The notes under the pieces were generated by a model that saw nothing but the letters and a program-made list of their open reading frames with translations, was not told where the DNA came from and made no database searches. Positions 23,801 to 35,601 of a stretch of 64,000 nt of DNA are shown piece by piece. The stretch covers positions 177,001 through 241,000 of the forward strand of contig JACEFZ010027123.1 of the NCBI GenBank assembly GCA_014155875.1, written 5' to 3'. Each line of letters begins with the position of its first letter. The stretch's first letter is position 1. Origin of the DNA: Cepaea nemoralis. Taxonomy: Eukaryota; Mollusca; Gastropoda; Stylommatophora; Helicidae. The position numbers and the translations under genes are program-made.

Positions 23801-24544
23801 AATACAGTTTCTTTGAGTGTCTTATCGGCTCAGTCAGGACATAAAATAGCTCCTTCTGGTCATGCTCGGATGTTATCGTACAAATTTACGAAATATGACA
23901 AATATCTCAGGGATACTTCAGAAACGAGGTGAAGAGAATTCACAATTCATAATTACTTCCACGTACATTTGGATAGTTTATGTCTGTTTTTCGGGAACTA
24001 GCGAGTTTCACGAATTCCCCTATACAGTATTCCGGAGAGAAAAGGGAACTGTCTTAGTTCATCATAGCTCAATAGAACTTCACAAGCACGAAAATCTGGT
24101 AAAGCGACATTAAAGGGGTAGACACACTGATGAAAACGTTGTCCCGTCTGAGACCCGCTTTGGTTTTGTTACAATGTGCCTGTACCAATGTAATACGAAT
24201 TGTAACCATAGGAATTATACTGTTCTTAGATATTGCCATTACATGTCTAAAATTGTTTCATCTCGAGTTTGGAAATTCTTGTCCCTGTGAACAATTACTA
24301 TATCTGCAATTTAATATGTTTCCCTCTCACAGCTTAATATAAGAATCCGGCATATTCTTCAGTATGACTAGATTTATAAAGCTAAAATGCTCAGTGTAAT
24401 ATAAAAATACAGCATCTTACATGCTTTCGTTTCTTGATGTGCAAAAATTGCAATTGAAAGCGTATTAATATATTTGAGGTTGATAGGACAACGATTACAA
24501 TGATTAAAAACGTGTAATTATGGCATAACTATCATATAACTGCA
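23801..24544. other. 3' flank of receptor copy B
   Basis: No gene seen. The last 150 bp resemble the 3' flank of copy C (39990-40141). Confidence 0.4.
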
Positions 24545-25138
24545 TCAGGTTTCAATACGACATAATATCCGAACCACTTCTCTGTATTTAGTGCTCATAT
24601 GGTAATAAATAAAAATGTTTGATGATGAATTTATTGACTCCAACAATACACACAAAGCTCCCAAAACCGTCAGCGTATTTACATATTGTCCACTTACTGA
24701 AAGCTTTGGCTCCATGCACATGGCTATGAAAATTATGCCTAATGGAGAAAAGCAACATATGAAGAGAACTGCGATCATCGTGACCATCTTGGCAACTTTG
24801 ATATTACGGCTGGAAATGCTGATAGCTTGAGTAGTATTTGAAGATGCCATTCTCCACCTACTATTGACTCGGAGTTCGTACACTAAGATTATCGTACACA
24901 CGATAATAATCACGAAGGCTGCGAAGGGAAGCAAAGTGTTGTTTACCAGAAAGGAAACCTTTTCAACGATCAAACCATTTGCCGCTACAATATTTCCTAG
25001 AAGAGTTTTATTTCTCCCTGGAAAGAATTTCATGCTGAGACGGTTGACAAGGCACCCCGGTGTTATGCTGCTGAAGAATATAACGAAGAGCGAAACCGTG
25101 AGGATAATCATTCGTGTTGATGTGAAGATAGTTCTTAC
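24545..25138 (-). CDS. GPCR copy B exon 3 (TM4-TM7 and C-terminus)
   Basis: Begins after CCTTAG with VRTIFTSTRM and ends CRIET followed by TGA. Its 197 residues cover TM4-TM7. The tail is three to four residues shorter than in copies C and A. Confidence 0.9.
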   Translation of the reverse strand, partial: VRTIFTSTRMIILTVSLFVIFFSSITPGCLVNRLSMKFFPGRNKTLLGNIVAANGLIVEKVSFLVNNTLLPFAAFVIIIVCTIILVYELRVNSRWRMASSNTTQAISISSRNIKVAKMVTMIAVLFICCFSPLGIIFIAMCMEPKLSVSGQYVNTLTVLGALCVLLESINSSSNIFIYYHMSTKYREVVRILCRIET

Positions 25139-26514
25139 CTAAGGATAAAAACAGAGTTGACGAAGAGAGTTAATGAAACATATCAAGCAAGTATACGTTA
25201 AGAAATTTTAGCTTCATTGACAAAGTACAAATGACGTATTCTTTGTAAGTAATTCACTAGATTTTAATGTTTCCTACAAATGTAGGTTTAATTATTCTTG
25301 CCAACAACTTTTATGTTATGTCCAGTAGGGCATTGGCTAGCAGGCTTACCTACCAGCCCTATGGTGGTAAGTTTAATTCGCCTTAGAGGCGAGCTATTTT
25401 TGTTTACGATCCTCTGCTCCCAGTCTCGCTTAGTTTACAATGGGTGCCGGCACATTATGTGTTCAGTAAAAGGGACATTCTTGATATTCACACACGAGAA
25501 CTCATTGGTCTAAATGTACGATACTGTCACATATAGATCGGCGTCAGTGGCTTAGGGATTAGTGAAACGCATGTCACAAAAATCGACATACTGTGTCGAG
25601 ATGTCGACGTTTGCTGCGGGAGATACGGAGGCAGATTGCTTTGCGTTGATTTCACTAGTATGATGCCACAGTCGTTCAGAAAGCTACTAACTGTAACGTG
25701 ACGTAGTCAGTCGCAAACATCCGGTATATGTTGGGGTTTACCTATAAAATATCATAACCTGACCTTATAATAACATATAAGTAATACGCCACATGGCATG
25801 AGATTTGGTCAGTTACTTTCTTCACAACCACTGTGATAATCCAATCCAATCTAATACCTATCTCTCATTGACAATAGCCTGTCTCCGTGGCGAAGGATTT
25901 ACGGACGCAGTTCCTGATCCCGCATACCCGCGTTCGAAACACAGCTGCTCGCGATTTGACAGCAGACCGTGTTGTGCTGGTTTTTTACGAAATAGTTTGG
26001 GTGCCAGTCGTTCAGAAAACAATGGCAAACTACTGAACGTAAACTTTCCATGACATCAACAACAGCAAAACATGCTAGTGATGACTGCAAGAATCCTGTA
26101 AAGTATATGCATCTAACTTAACATAGACAATTGTTTCTCATAACTTCGTGAAATGTAGGATGAAATTTTTGATTGCGTATTGCAATAGGCAATCCCATGA
26201 CAAATACTGCCGTTGGGGTTTGCTACTTTTAGCCAGTTTTCTGCCTCCAAGTATTTCCTTTCTAGACATCTATTACAAATACTGAAATGTATCCGGTAGT
26301 TTTGATTCTTTGCTGATATTATGAGAAGGCAGAGTCTGAAACATGTTGTGACTGCTGAAAAGATTTGCGAAGAGATAAAGGAATACAACAGGAGAAATTG
26401 CTTCACAGCCTTGTGTCATGACACATAGTGGTTTCAGCGCACAAATTGTTGTATTATTTGAGATCGTAAGATGTGGGGAAATGTGTTCGCGCAAGCCACT
26501 CGGCAATGCACTTA

Positions 26515-26588
<74 letters not shown>

Positions 26589-26811
26589 CATGATGATGAT
26601 GATGATGATGATAACCCATATTATTGCCATGATCAAAATTATTTTGTCATCGGTAGGAAATAAACCCGGGTCGATCTTAACAAGCACACATGTGTATAGT
26701 TTACTCTCGGAGGAGCGGCTGGACGAGTGGCTAGAATGCTGGATTCACCGTCGGGAGATCTGGGCTCGTATCCTTGATTATTTATTTAAATAGTCAGTTA
26801 GTTAGTTAGTA

Positions 26812-26876
<65 letters not shown>

Positions 26877-29800
26877 TTAGTTAGTTAGCAAGTTAGTTAA
26901 CAAATCATCTTTATTACATATCTAGCTATTAGTTCATAAGTGCACAGAACCTCCCCTCAATATCTTCGTCAAGGAGTAGTAGATACTGAAAACACTAGTT
27001 CTGGTTTGATTGAATATTCTTGTTTGGCTTCCCACATGGCTCTCAAGTCTAGCTTGTCCACGATTGATTTGATGTTTTAGCAGGTTGGTCATTGTTACAG
27101 AATCCGCTTATTTCTGGGATTGGGGAGTGAAAGGAGATAACGACAACACAGTCATGACAAGTCTCTATACCAGCCTCACCACAATATATGCAACACATCT
27201 TCATTGTTCGGGCCAGCTGAACATCAATGCATCCGATTAACGAGTTAAGCTAACAGAATTCCAAAGGATTAACAGACAACAACAACAAAGAATATATATG
27301 AGATATTTAAAGCAAAGTTACTAAATATCAGATAACACAAAACACACACTCCAACACACCTTTAGGGGAATGGTTATACACAGACATCTCTCCAACGTGA
27401 TTATGGCCGTAGTCCAGGCAGTGATGCGAGAAAACGATGTATGAACGTATGCACTAGTTACGTATTGTAAGTCAAATGGATCAAAAGTCAGATCCGCATC
27501 ACGGAATGCTGGTGTGTAACAAATATTCGACCACATCAATGTTATAAGACAGCCAAGATCAGAACTGGCAAGACCTGTTTGAATAAACAATATTTATTCG
27601 TGAGTATTTTCGTTATATTCTCCATTCAGAAAGCAATGGCAATCTACTGAACGTAAACTTGAAAAGAGATAACAAACAGTCAAACAACTGTTGGGGTTTA
27701 CTGCGACGTCCTGTAAACTAACTTGTAATCCTGTTATATGTCGATAACCATTGATACTTTATATGAAAATACGTCGGTGTATCGTCCACATATTTGAATA
27801 CGAGTATATACATGCTAATGTGTAGAATGAATACAGTTATAACATTGCTTTTATCTGTGCTACACTTTGTGGTTTCAGCAAGAATCCACTCTATCACAAG
27901 ACCAGTTCTAATTAAAAGGTATATTCAGTCTCAAGACAAATTCTCTCATGTGGTTGTTACGCCTTAGGCCTACATATAGTCTAGGCCTTGCTACACAAAC
28001 AACAATAACAGCAAACTTGCAACATATCCCGGCACAAGAAACTGCTATGGGTCTGTAAATTGTTAGGACCATCACATGTATCCGTTATCCAGTCACTGCA
28101 TGATGTTTGCGAGGTCTGTACATGTAAGTGAGCATCTTTATGAGGACCATCACATGTATCCGTTATCCAGTCACTGCATGATGTTTGCGAGGTCTGTACA
28201 TGTAAGTGAGCATCTTTATGAGGACCATCACATGTATCCGTTATCCAGTCACTGCATGATGTTTGCGAGGTCTGTACATGTAAGTGAGCATCTTTATGAG
28301 GACCATCACATGTATCCGTTATCCTGTCACTGCATGATGTTTGCGAGGTCTGTACATGTAAGTGAGCATCTTTATGAGGACCATCACATGTATCCGTTAT
28401 CCTGTCACTGCATGATGTTTGCGAGGTCTGTACATGTAAGTGAGCATCTTTATGAGGACCATCACATGTATCCGTTATCCTGTCACTGCATGATGTTTGC
28501 GAGGTCTGTACATGTTAAGTGAGCATCTTTATGAACTACAATAGAATTATGCACTGACCACCATGTTTAGCATACCGGTGCAGTAGTTTAGAGGCAGTGA
28601 AGGCGTTTCAAGATCTCATGTATACCTCTTCGACGGTTTGAAATCAGCTGCAGGCGTGTCAGAAGAAGACCACTTTCCCATTAGATGATATAAGGCGTCT
28701 GTCTTTCAGAAAAAATCTTGGACGTAAAATTTACCCAGTAAATTATGCGAATACTGGGGGTTTTGGGCAACGTCCTGTAAATGATATGAGAGTAATTTTA
28801 GCATTCTTTAATTACAATGTAAAGGAATTTGTTACAACTCGTCTAATTCCTCTATGAATTTACGTCTTTTTCGTTACTTGAATATCTGTCTCATTTTTTT
28901 CTCTCTGTCCATGGAATTATTCCTCAGAAACCCCATTTCCACTGTCAATAGATATTCCTCAGCTTGTTTGATTAATCTCCCATTTGTTACGTACATATAA
29001 TACTTCACTTTTATGCACTGTATATCTGTGCAGGCTGTTGTTTGTCGAGACTCCTGTCTTTTCCTACTTTTCACATTGGCCAGTGGGGAGCATTTTGTAT
29101 GATATTCACTGGCACAGCACCGGAGTATAATGGGGACGACCCGTTGCTGTGAAGTTGGAACTGCGACTAACTAACTAAGTAACTAACTAACTAATACTTC
29201 ACTTAAAACTTCCTCTTTTCTGGTTTAATTGGAGTTTTCCATCTTGTAAAAGACTACCTTTGCCATAGCGATTTTTTTTCTAACCTCTGCAAAGCACCTT
29301 CCTTCAGTTATTGTAACTTTTCCGAGATGACTATACCGAGTCACTTGTTGAATAGTTTTGCCAGTTACTTTGATGTTATGATACCCTAGTTAGTCACTGT
29401 GTTCAGTAACGCAATACATTAAATGTGGCAGATCATGTTCAGTTTGTATCATCTGTATATCTTATATTATTGATGTTATGTCCTCCGTGGCGATTCCTCT
29501 CCTAATCTGTAAATTGCTAATACTTTGTTCGTTATACAAAGAAAAATGATCGTTAGACATTACGCACTTAATCGCACACCTCGCTTGGCTTTCTGACAAT
29601 TCATTATCAGTTGTCATGACAGCTTATTGTTTTCAGTATATGTTTGTAGACCGGTCTCCCTGGTCTAGGGGTTACACGACTTTCTCCGTAACCCCGTATA
29701 CTCTCGTGAGTAACGTGACATGCGTGAGAATTTGTGGTGGTTCTCTCCGCGTTCGGTAACTTACGGGGTATGTGAGTCGTTCGCTCAGAAAGCAATGGCA

Positions 29801-32410
29801 AACTACTGAGTGTAATCTTGCCAAGAAATCAACAATCAGCTGAAAGATGCTGATATTGACAGCGATGTCCTGTGAGGGATATGCGAGCACTCCAAAAAAA
29901 ATATGTTTGTGGAAGTATAAAGTATTTCCTATCAATGTGTAGATCTGCAAGCATCTCAATCATGTTGACATATTTTAATCTGTTGAAAAGTGTGTAGTCA
30001 ATGAAGCACAGATGTAAGTCTTTGTTTACTTCTATTGTCATCTCCAATCAGGTTATCAGCAAATACATATGTGTTACCCCTGACTATAACCCATGCTGTT
30101 GTTCCCTTGATGAAATCTCTGCCTGGTTTTTACTCTCTCTGTTTAGTATCCTCCATTTTGTCTACTCACTCTCTTATTGACCTATATCTTCGTTAGGCTG
30201 CTCTTTCAACCTTGTATTGTTTCGTAGAATTCAGTTAACGTCATGTTTGCTTCAAATGAGAAATTATCCTTATAGCAGGTCGTTAGCTGGGGCTTTTTTA
30301 CTCGGCTAATTAAACCTTTGCTTGTTTATCATCACCTACCACTATACATCCAGTTGGACTTCCGGTCGCCAATATGGCGGTTAGGCGTTGAACCGTTTTG
30401 GACTGTGGCGTGTTTATGCTTGCAGCTACGGTTTGCAATCGCATTTCCTCATTTTGGACTGGTAATGCATGGTTCCGTCGCCCTGCTACTAAGTGAGTGC
30501 TTAGGCGACACTGTGAGCTGTGAAATTCACGGAGAATGCTTTTACATCTGTTCTGAACAGTGGCCTGCATGCTCGGAAAATTGGCTAACCTGTTGTTGCT
30601 GAATAGACTAATTTGCTAGTTGCATTTTCCAGGAGCCTCCCGGGAGTCGGCGCTGAAGCTGCGGAGTTCGTGCTTTGTGCGACACTTTCGGCGGGTCGCC
30701 CTGCGGTGAAAGACCGAGCCATGTGAGCAAACCCGGGTCAATGAGGTCTTTCTGGTGACTGCCGAGTCCTTCGACAATGAACTGTGGTTTTCGTGTATTA
30801 ATTTTGTTTTGGCATTCTGGCAGCGGCATTATACACAGTATACCTGTGCGGGTTGTTGGATTGCCGAGACTCCTGCCTATTCCACTTTTCACATCGGACA
30901 GTGGGGAGCATTTTGTGTGATATTCACTGGCACAGGAACGGAGCATAACGGGTACGACCCGTTGCCGTGACGTTGGAACCTCGACTAACTAACTAACTAA
31001 TCACTACATTCATAAACATCATAAACATCATCATCAGTTAATTACTGTGAAGCCACTCCTTTGTCCCTTGTTCTCAGCAAGTTTGCTGAAATCTAAACCA
31101 CAATGCTCGTGTATGTGTATGTGATGTGGTTATTCCTTTTTTACCTTCCAATATCATCAGTGGCATACCATCATGTCAAAAATTGTGACCACGTTAAAAT
31201 ACTATACCCTGGTGTATTCTTTTCAATAGCAGTCTGTTTGTCCAAATATCGTTCTGAACGTAGGCCTATTAATTGTTCATTTGGCTGTTTAGCTCACTTT
31301 TTTAACACTGCCTTAACACATCTAAATACATCTTGTTCATCGTACGTCCAAGTTAATATTTGTCATGAAAGGGATAATTAGTTTCAGGTTCATGTCATTC
31401 TGATACAGGTTTTTTGTTGAAAGAACGCAGGTGACTGATACTATATTTGTCTACGTCTATAGCTATAAGTTGGGCAGGACTGCAGAGGGTGACTTGTCAC
31501 AAACACATCTCAATATAACCTACGGCTTTTTATTACGTTGGTAAAGGGTTATTATTTCAATGTCTTTTATTCCTTTAGCTATGATAAGCACATGTACATC
31601 TATTCTTATGACCCTGCAATGCTAATTAGCATACGTGTTGCCAGCCATAAATGTGTGACAGGTATTCAATGAGCATTGGACATCATCGGGTGCAAGAGCT
31701 ATGTTTCGTGAGACCCATCGCACTAGACGGGTGACATCGTCAGAATCACACCCGCTTCCTCTACCTAGGATAATTTTGTATCCATTTTAGAATGGATCAA
31801 CCTGGACACCCGTGCAAATTTTAACAATCCGTTCCGATGTGTATTTGAGCCTTGACCAGCGGGCCGGCAGGCGGGTCCCTAGCCACTATATTACCGCTGC
31901 GCCCCGACCTGGGAGTGGGACAGGTCATATGCCAGCTAAGCAATTGTTGAAGGACTGTTCAACATACGCAGATCAGAAGAAATTATTCGACTACACCCGA
32001 TCCATTTGATGACAAACTCAATGGAGATGTCAAGAAGATAAAGTTGACTGCTGCTTTTTTTGTGTATGTGCATATTGGCGTGTAAATGTGTACTAAAGGT
32101 GTACTAACGAAGAAGAAGGTATACCTTTACATACGTTATAGAGTAGAAATAGGCATTTTACTTATTTGTTGTATTTTCACTTTCAAACTCCTTTGGCATA
32201 CATACCAAAGAGACTGACGTTGACAGGGTCCCTGAAGCCTTGTTTAATGAAGCAGATCATATTTATAACATTGCTAACGACTCCAAAAATAACAATGGCC
32301 TGACACAAAACTGTGTACAGAAACCAATGAAGGACGCATGTTATTTCATCACTGATTAAGTATATCCTTTGCATATCTAGGTTTTCGGTGTCTGAAACAT
32401 TTTCAGGCAT
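24545..32410 (-). CDS. Chemosensory-type class A GPCR gene, copy B (three exons)
   Basis: Second tandem paralogue, same strand and same architecture as copy A. Exons are 32410-32206, 27574-27360 and 25138-24545, joining to 1014 nt (337 aa) without a stop. Approximate membrane segments are TM1 27-50, TM2 69-92, TM3 105-132, TM4 150-170, TM5 202-227, TM6 257-280 and TM7 292-320. The Arg of LERCLC is residue 131. A sequon (NVS) lies at the N-terminus and another (NKT) in the second extracellular loop. There is no Cys at the usual start of TM3: counting back 25 from the TM3 Arg gives Tyr. In exon 3 it is closer to copy C than to copy A (shared SSRNIKVAKMV, LGIIFIAMC and YYHMST). TM2 reads GLASSDLG, with Ser where the other copies have Ile or Val. 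Looks intact; expression is unknown. Confidence 0.85.
25550..25620 (+). repeat. tRNA-like SINE trace
   Basis: GGCGTCAGTGGCTTAGGGATTAG resembles an A box, but no convincing B box is seen. Weak. Confidence 0.25.
25878..26112 (+). repeat. SINE with tRNA-type head (TCTCCGTGGCG)
   Basis: The head TCTCCGTGGCGAAGG with a B-box region GCGTTCGAAACAC is followed by the shared core AACAATGGCAAACTACTGA and the end CCTGTAAAGTATATGCATC. Same body as the other SINEs but a different head. Related to 39060-39256. Confidence 0.7.
26515..26612. repeat. (ATG)n microsatellite
   Basis: About 30 units with one interruption near 26588. Gives poly-Asp, poly-Met and poly-Ile frames. Confidence 0.95.
26711..26895 (+). 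repeat. tRNA-like SINE head plus (GTTA)n
   Basis: A-box region CTGGACGAGTGGCTAGAATG and B-box-like GGGCTCGTATCC (26722-26775), followed by about 24 GTTA units. Confidence 0.55.
27360..27574 (-). CDS. GPCR copy B exon 2 (TM2-TM3)
   Basis: 215 nt with a CAAACAG acceptor and an AAG|GTGTGT donor. It encodes GLASSDLGCLITLMW through LERCLCITIPLK in one frame. Confidence 0.88.
27630..27740 (+). repeat. SINE 3' half
   Basis: Contains AGCAATGGCAATCTACTGAA and TGCGACGTCCTGTAAA; the head is missing. Confidence 0.55.
28065..28533. repeat. 78-bp tandem repeat, six copies
   Basis: Units start at 28065, 28143, 28221, 28299, 28377 and 28455. The first three read ATCCAGTCACTG and the last three ATCCTGTCACTG, otherwise they are almost identical; the sixth has one extra T. 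78 is a multiple of three, so it yields an artificial 26-aa repeat frame. Present only in copy B intron 1. Confidence 0.95.
28568..28795 (+). repeat. tRNA-headed SINE (copy B)
   Basis: Head ACCGGTGCAGTAGTTTAGAGG and B box region GACGGTTTGAAATC, then a decayed body ending CAACGTCCTGTAAATGATATG. Paralogue of 12365-12440. Confidence 0.5.
29030..29200 (+). repeat. 3' part of the 550-bp interspersed repeat
   Basis: CAGGCTGTTGTTTGTCGAG to GTTGGAACTGCGACTAACTA with a CTAA tail. 5' truncated, as expected for LINE-driven insertion. Confidence 0.65.
29648..29893 (+). repeat. SINE, CTCCGTAA-type, full length
   Basis: From ACCGGTCTCCCTGGTCTAGG to TGTCCTGTGAGGGATATGCGA. Inserted inside the LINE remnant. 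Confidence 0.8.
30440..30995 (+). repeat. Interspersed repeat of about 550 bp (copy B)
   Basis: Good match to 12540-13096 over its whole length, ending in GACTAACTAACTAACTA. The position also corresponds in the two receptor units only roughly, so it may be an independent insertion. Confidence 0.65.
31000..31850. other. Intron 1 of copy B, shared with copy C
   Basis: Non-coding but recognisably similar to 48280-48880 (for example GGGCAGGACTGCAGAG at 31473 and 48548). No gene. Confidence 0.45.
31855..31925 (-). repeat. tRNA-like SINE trace
   Basis: Paralogous to 48885-48945, where the B box is clearer. Here the box is decayed. Confidence 0.35.
32206..32410 (-). CDS. GPCR copy B exon 1 (N-terminus and TM1)
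   Basis: 68 codons plus one base from ATG 32410-32408. It encodes MPENVSDTENLD, then TM1 with FGVVSNVINMICF, and ends at VSLF with a G|GTATGT donor. Confidence 0.82.
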
Positions 32411-33183
32411 TATTTTATTATGTATCTATTTCAGCCTAACAAATCAGCATTTTATAATAGTTTCGGTTGATCTGAATAGTTATTTTAAAATTAGTAAACT
32501 GTTCATTGAAAATAACATACGACATTGTCCAACACTCAACACTTGAATCCAAGTAATGCCCTAACTATAACTGACAACAACATAATACAATATTTGTGAA
32601 GACAGCAAATGGAATATTAACATGGTTTTGTGTTAGGTGCATTGTATCTACACAATAATAATTAGTAATACATTAGTACATTATTATGTAACGATATCTG
32701 AACTTTGGGGACAATCAACATGTTGTCTACATTGCTACTAATTTTCCGTTGTTTTCTATCGATTTGCAAATTATATATAATATTACCGATGGTGACACAC
32801 GTGTAAATACAGTGAAACACCAATGTGACAAATATATAATTGTGTTATTAGTTTGTTCTTGTATACACATATCCAGAAACTAACTATTCTTTGTCGAGTA
32901 CCAGCTACAAACTACTGTCCACATCATATAATTTCACCTAAGTATACTTTTAGGAACATGTTCACAGCTAACATATGTCATTGTTTAAACCTGCAATTCA
33001 AAAGCGATTACTGTAGTCATGATATATGTGCGCTTTCACTAGAATGATTTCCACGATGTGCACATCTCAATTACCTGATGTTTATATATATGCTATTATT
33101 TTCGATCATGTAGTAATATAATAACTCAGGAGCCATAGAAGTTATAGCTATTGTGTATGTGTGTTATCCCACAAACACAAATG
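32411..33183 (-). promoter_or_regulatory. 5' flank of receptor copy B
   Basis: Conserved upstream of the start codon and clearly collinear with the copy C flank from 49423 on. It contains no coding sequence. Conservation may reflect recent duplication rather than function. Confidence 0.4.
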
Positions 33184-33575
33184 TTAGGTTAGTTAGTTAG
33201 TTTAGTCGACGGATCAATATCACGGTACAAGGGTGTAACCAAATAAGTGCTCCGTTCTACTCCTAACTCAAGCCTGAGTCCGGAGAATCTCAGCTTAGTA
33301 CACGAACTCCGTAGCACCGGTGAGGTTCCTGAAATACTTTGGGTAGATTTTAAACTGGAAATTTTGCCAGGGCACTCTTTCTCGATTTCTAGCTGCCAAG
33401 AGATTTTTTTTTACGTGCGCAACACTCCGGCGTCCTATCTCACTACCCTGAGACCTGGGGAAATTTGGTTACTAGAAGTCCACGTGAAAAAATCCCGGCC
33501 CTCACCGGGGCTTGAACCCCGGACTTCCAGCACTCGTGGTGGATACCATACCTCGAGACCACTCAGCCCACCCCC
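33184..33575 (-). repeat. tRNA-derived SINE with a near-perfect T arm
   Basis: The minus strand begins GGGTGGGCTGAGTGGTCTCGA (A box) and has a full T stem-loop CCGGGGTTCAAGCCCCGG (B box). A body of about 300 bp follows, ending in a CTAA tail at 33184-33205. The matching site in copy C (about 51570) lacks it. The head resembles a class II (Ser/Leu-like) tRNA; no intact tRNA gene. Confidence 0.75.
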
Positions 33576-33639
33576 CACACCCTTACACTTATACATAGAC
33601 CAGTATTGTAAACCTGTCGAAGAACTTTCCTAATTCATG

Positions 33640-35601
33640 TCATCATTATCGTGCACCATGCCGATATGCGTGGGCTGGTCATGTTTCGCCACCTCACGTG
33701 ACCACTAGAGACGTGGATCAGCTCAGTATTCATGTCTCGACCAAACCATGTGGCCAAGCTATTCAGTTATTTACTTTTCTGCCTTCTCGTTGTACTTTTA
33801 TCGTCAATCTTGCCAGTAGTCACCAAGATCTTAAACTTATTTATTCTCATAACATGGCCATAAAATAGCGACCGTCTACTCTCTAATCAGTATCTTTCTC
33901 CATTTGTTTCTTGTAGGACCTGGTCATCGGTTTTCTGTATGTCCATCCATAGGATTGCAATAAATATAGAATAACATAATTCAGGAGGTATATTTCCAGT
34001 ATCATATATTGTGTTCACCAGTCTGGTGACTTGTTTATTCCATATTTTTCTGTGTCATTGATCATTTCTATTTTGGTGCTGTCTGGACCCCGGGGTTTTG
34101 CCAGTTTTCATGTGGTTTAGATTATTCTGAACTTCCATCTTCAATATTGATGGTCCTTCATTATTATTCAAAATATCGCACTGTCCTTCTCTTGTATCAT
34201 CATGAAGGTTTTTCATGAAATGTGTCCAAGCATGCAAAATCTGATCTTTTTTTCCATTGTGTTTTTTGCATCTTTTGATTTCAGGCATCTATTTGACGTG
34301 AATGCTCTTTTATTAGAAAGCTTCTGAATTATTGTGTGCATATATTTAACATTTTTACCGGTGTGTTGTTTTTCAATTTCTATGCACATTTTGTCAAGTT
34401 ATGCCACTTTCGCCTCTTTCCATAATGTTCTGACATTGTTATGAATCTCTTCATATTTGTCAGGATTATATTTGCCGTGTCTTCTTGTTTCCATTAGTCA
34501 TAAAATTTCTTCAGTCATCAATTTCTTATAACTTACTTTCTTAATTTTGGGATAGTTTGTTTCTGCTGCAAATGTTTGCATTTTCAGCATTTTCCATTGA
34601 TAATCCTTGATCAGACAATATATAAAATATGTTTCCTACTTCTATGTTAATATTGTCTTCTATGTCCGTGTCATTTTATAATTCTATGCATTGAACGTAA
34701 ACTTGCTCAGGTATCACGAACAACCAAACCTGTTGGAGTTGACTGCTACGTCCTGTAAAGGATATGCAAATGTCTTGTCAATGTACACAGATCATATTTC
34801 GTGTTTCTTGGTGTATTCTTCACTTGCATTAACATTAGCTTCAATGTGCCTATAATTAATCTGTGATCACTGTAACAGCCTGCACTTGTTACTATCTTTT
34901 GCAACTGTTAACGCATTTCAAAACCTACTGCTAATCAGGAGGTAATCAATCTGGTTTCTACTCCTGCTGTCAGGACTCCTCCATGTCCATTAATAGTCTT
35001 GGGTGTTATTTAAATCAGGTGTTTCCGACAATCAGTTCATGCTCTTTTGCCCATTCTACAAGTCTGTATCCTCTCTTGTTAAGTTCTCCCAAACCATTTT
35101 TACTTACTGTGCATCCATTACCTTGATTTCCTACTTTCGCATTGATGTCATCCAGTATGATATTTATTTCTGAATGTTTACATTTCTTTAAAGATTCTCC
35201 GAGCCAATAATAAATTTCCTTTACACTATTTCACTGCTTTCTTCTGTTGAGACATACATTAGAATGCCGTTTATGACAAAAGGACTGCCAATTAACTTAA
35301 CCAATAGAACCCTGTCTGACACTGCCCAATATCCTTTAATAGATGTCGATGTGTTTAAATCCAATATAATTGCTACGCCTCTTTCTCCCCCAGAATATAC
35401 AGTTTTAGAATTACCGCCGGTATTAATTCCTGACCATTTCCATCTCATCTCACACATTCCTAATATAGTAATATTCACTCTTCCCATTTCATGTTTGATG
35501 TTATTTAATTTTCCATCTGCGCTTACAGTACCAACATTCTTTGTTGTCAATTTCAGTGTTGCTGTCCCTCTCTTGTGACGTTCTGTTATTTGAAGACTCA
35601 T
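33640..35601 (-). pseudogene. Decayed APE-type LINE with internal deletion
   Basis: Minus strand. The endonuclease start lies at 35530-35260 (LNNIKHEMGRVNITILGMCE, MRWKWSG, GYWAVSDRVLLVKLIGSPF), a more decayed endonuclease at 35200-34780, and the RT start at 34140-34060 (VQNNLNHMKTGKTPGS). The C-terminal tail is at about 33640-33800. Most of the RT core is missing between 33960 and 33840. A SINE 3' half interrupts it at 34690-34775. No intact frame. Confidence 0.75.
34690..34775 (+). repeat. SINE 3' half
   Basis: GCATTGAACGTAAACTTGC to CTGCTACGTCCTGTAAAGGA followed by TATGCAAA. Inserted in the LINE remnant. Confidence 0.65.

Larger units (their letters stand above)
28840..30250 (-). pseudogene. 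Decayed APE-type LINE in intron 1 of copy B
   Basis: Same LINE insertion as 13097-14240 (copy A) and 46370-48150 (copy C). It is interrupted by the 3' part of the 550-bp repeat (29030-29200, with a CTAA tail) and a full SINE (29648-29893). Confidence 0.6.

Noticed and set aside
26418..26793. Poly-Asp, poly-Met and poly-Ile frames
   Set aside because: Artefact of the (ATG)n microsatellite.
28076..28522. 148-aa open frame with a 26-aa repeat
   Set aside because: It is the translation of a 78-bp tandem repeat, open only because 78 is divisible by three. It lies in an intron on the opposite strand to the gene and has no other coding sign.
28065..28533. CRISPR-like array
   Set aside because: The repeat unit is contiguous with no unique spacers, and the genome is animal.
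33500..33575. Functional tRNA gene on the minus strand
   Set aside because: The T arm is perfect, but the acceptor stem does not close and the piece continues into a 300-bp SINE body with a CTAA tail.
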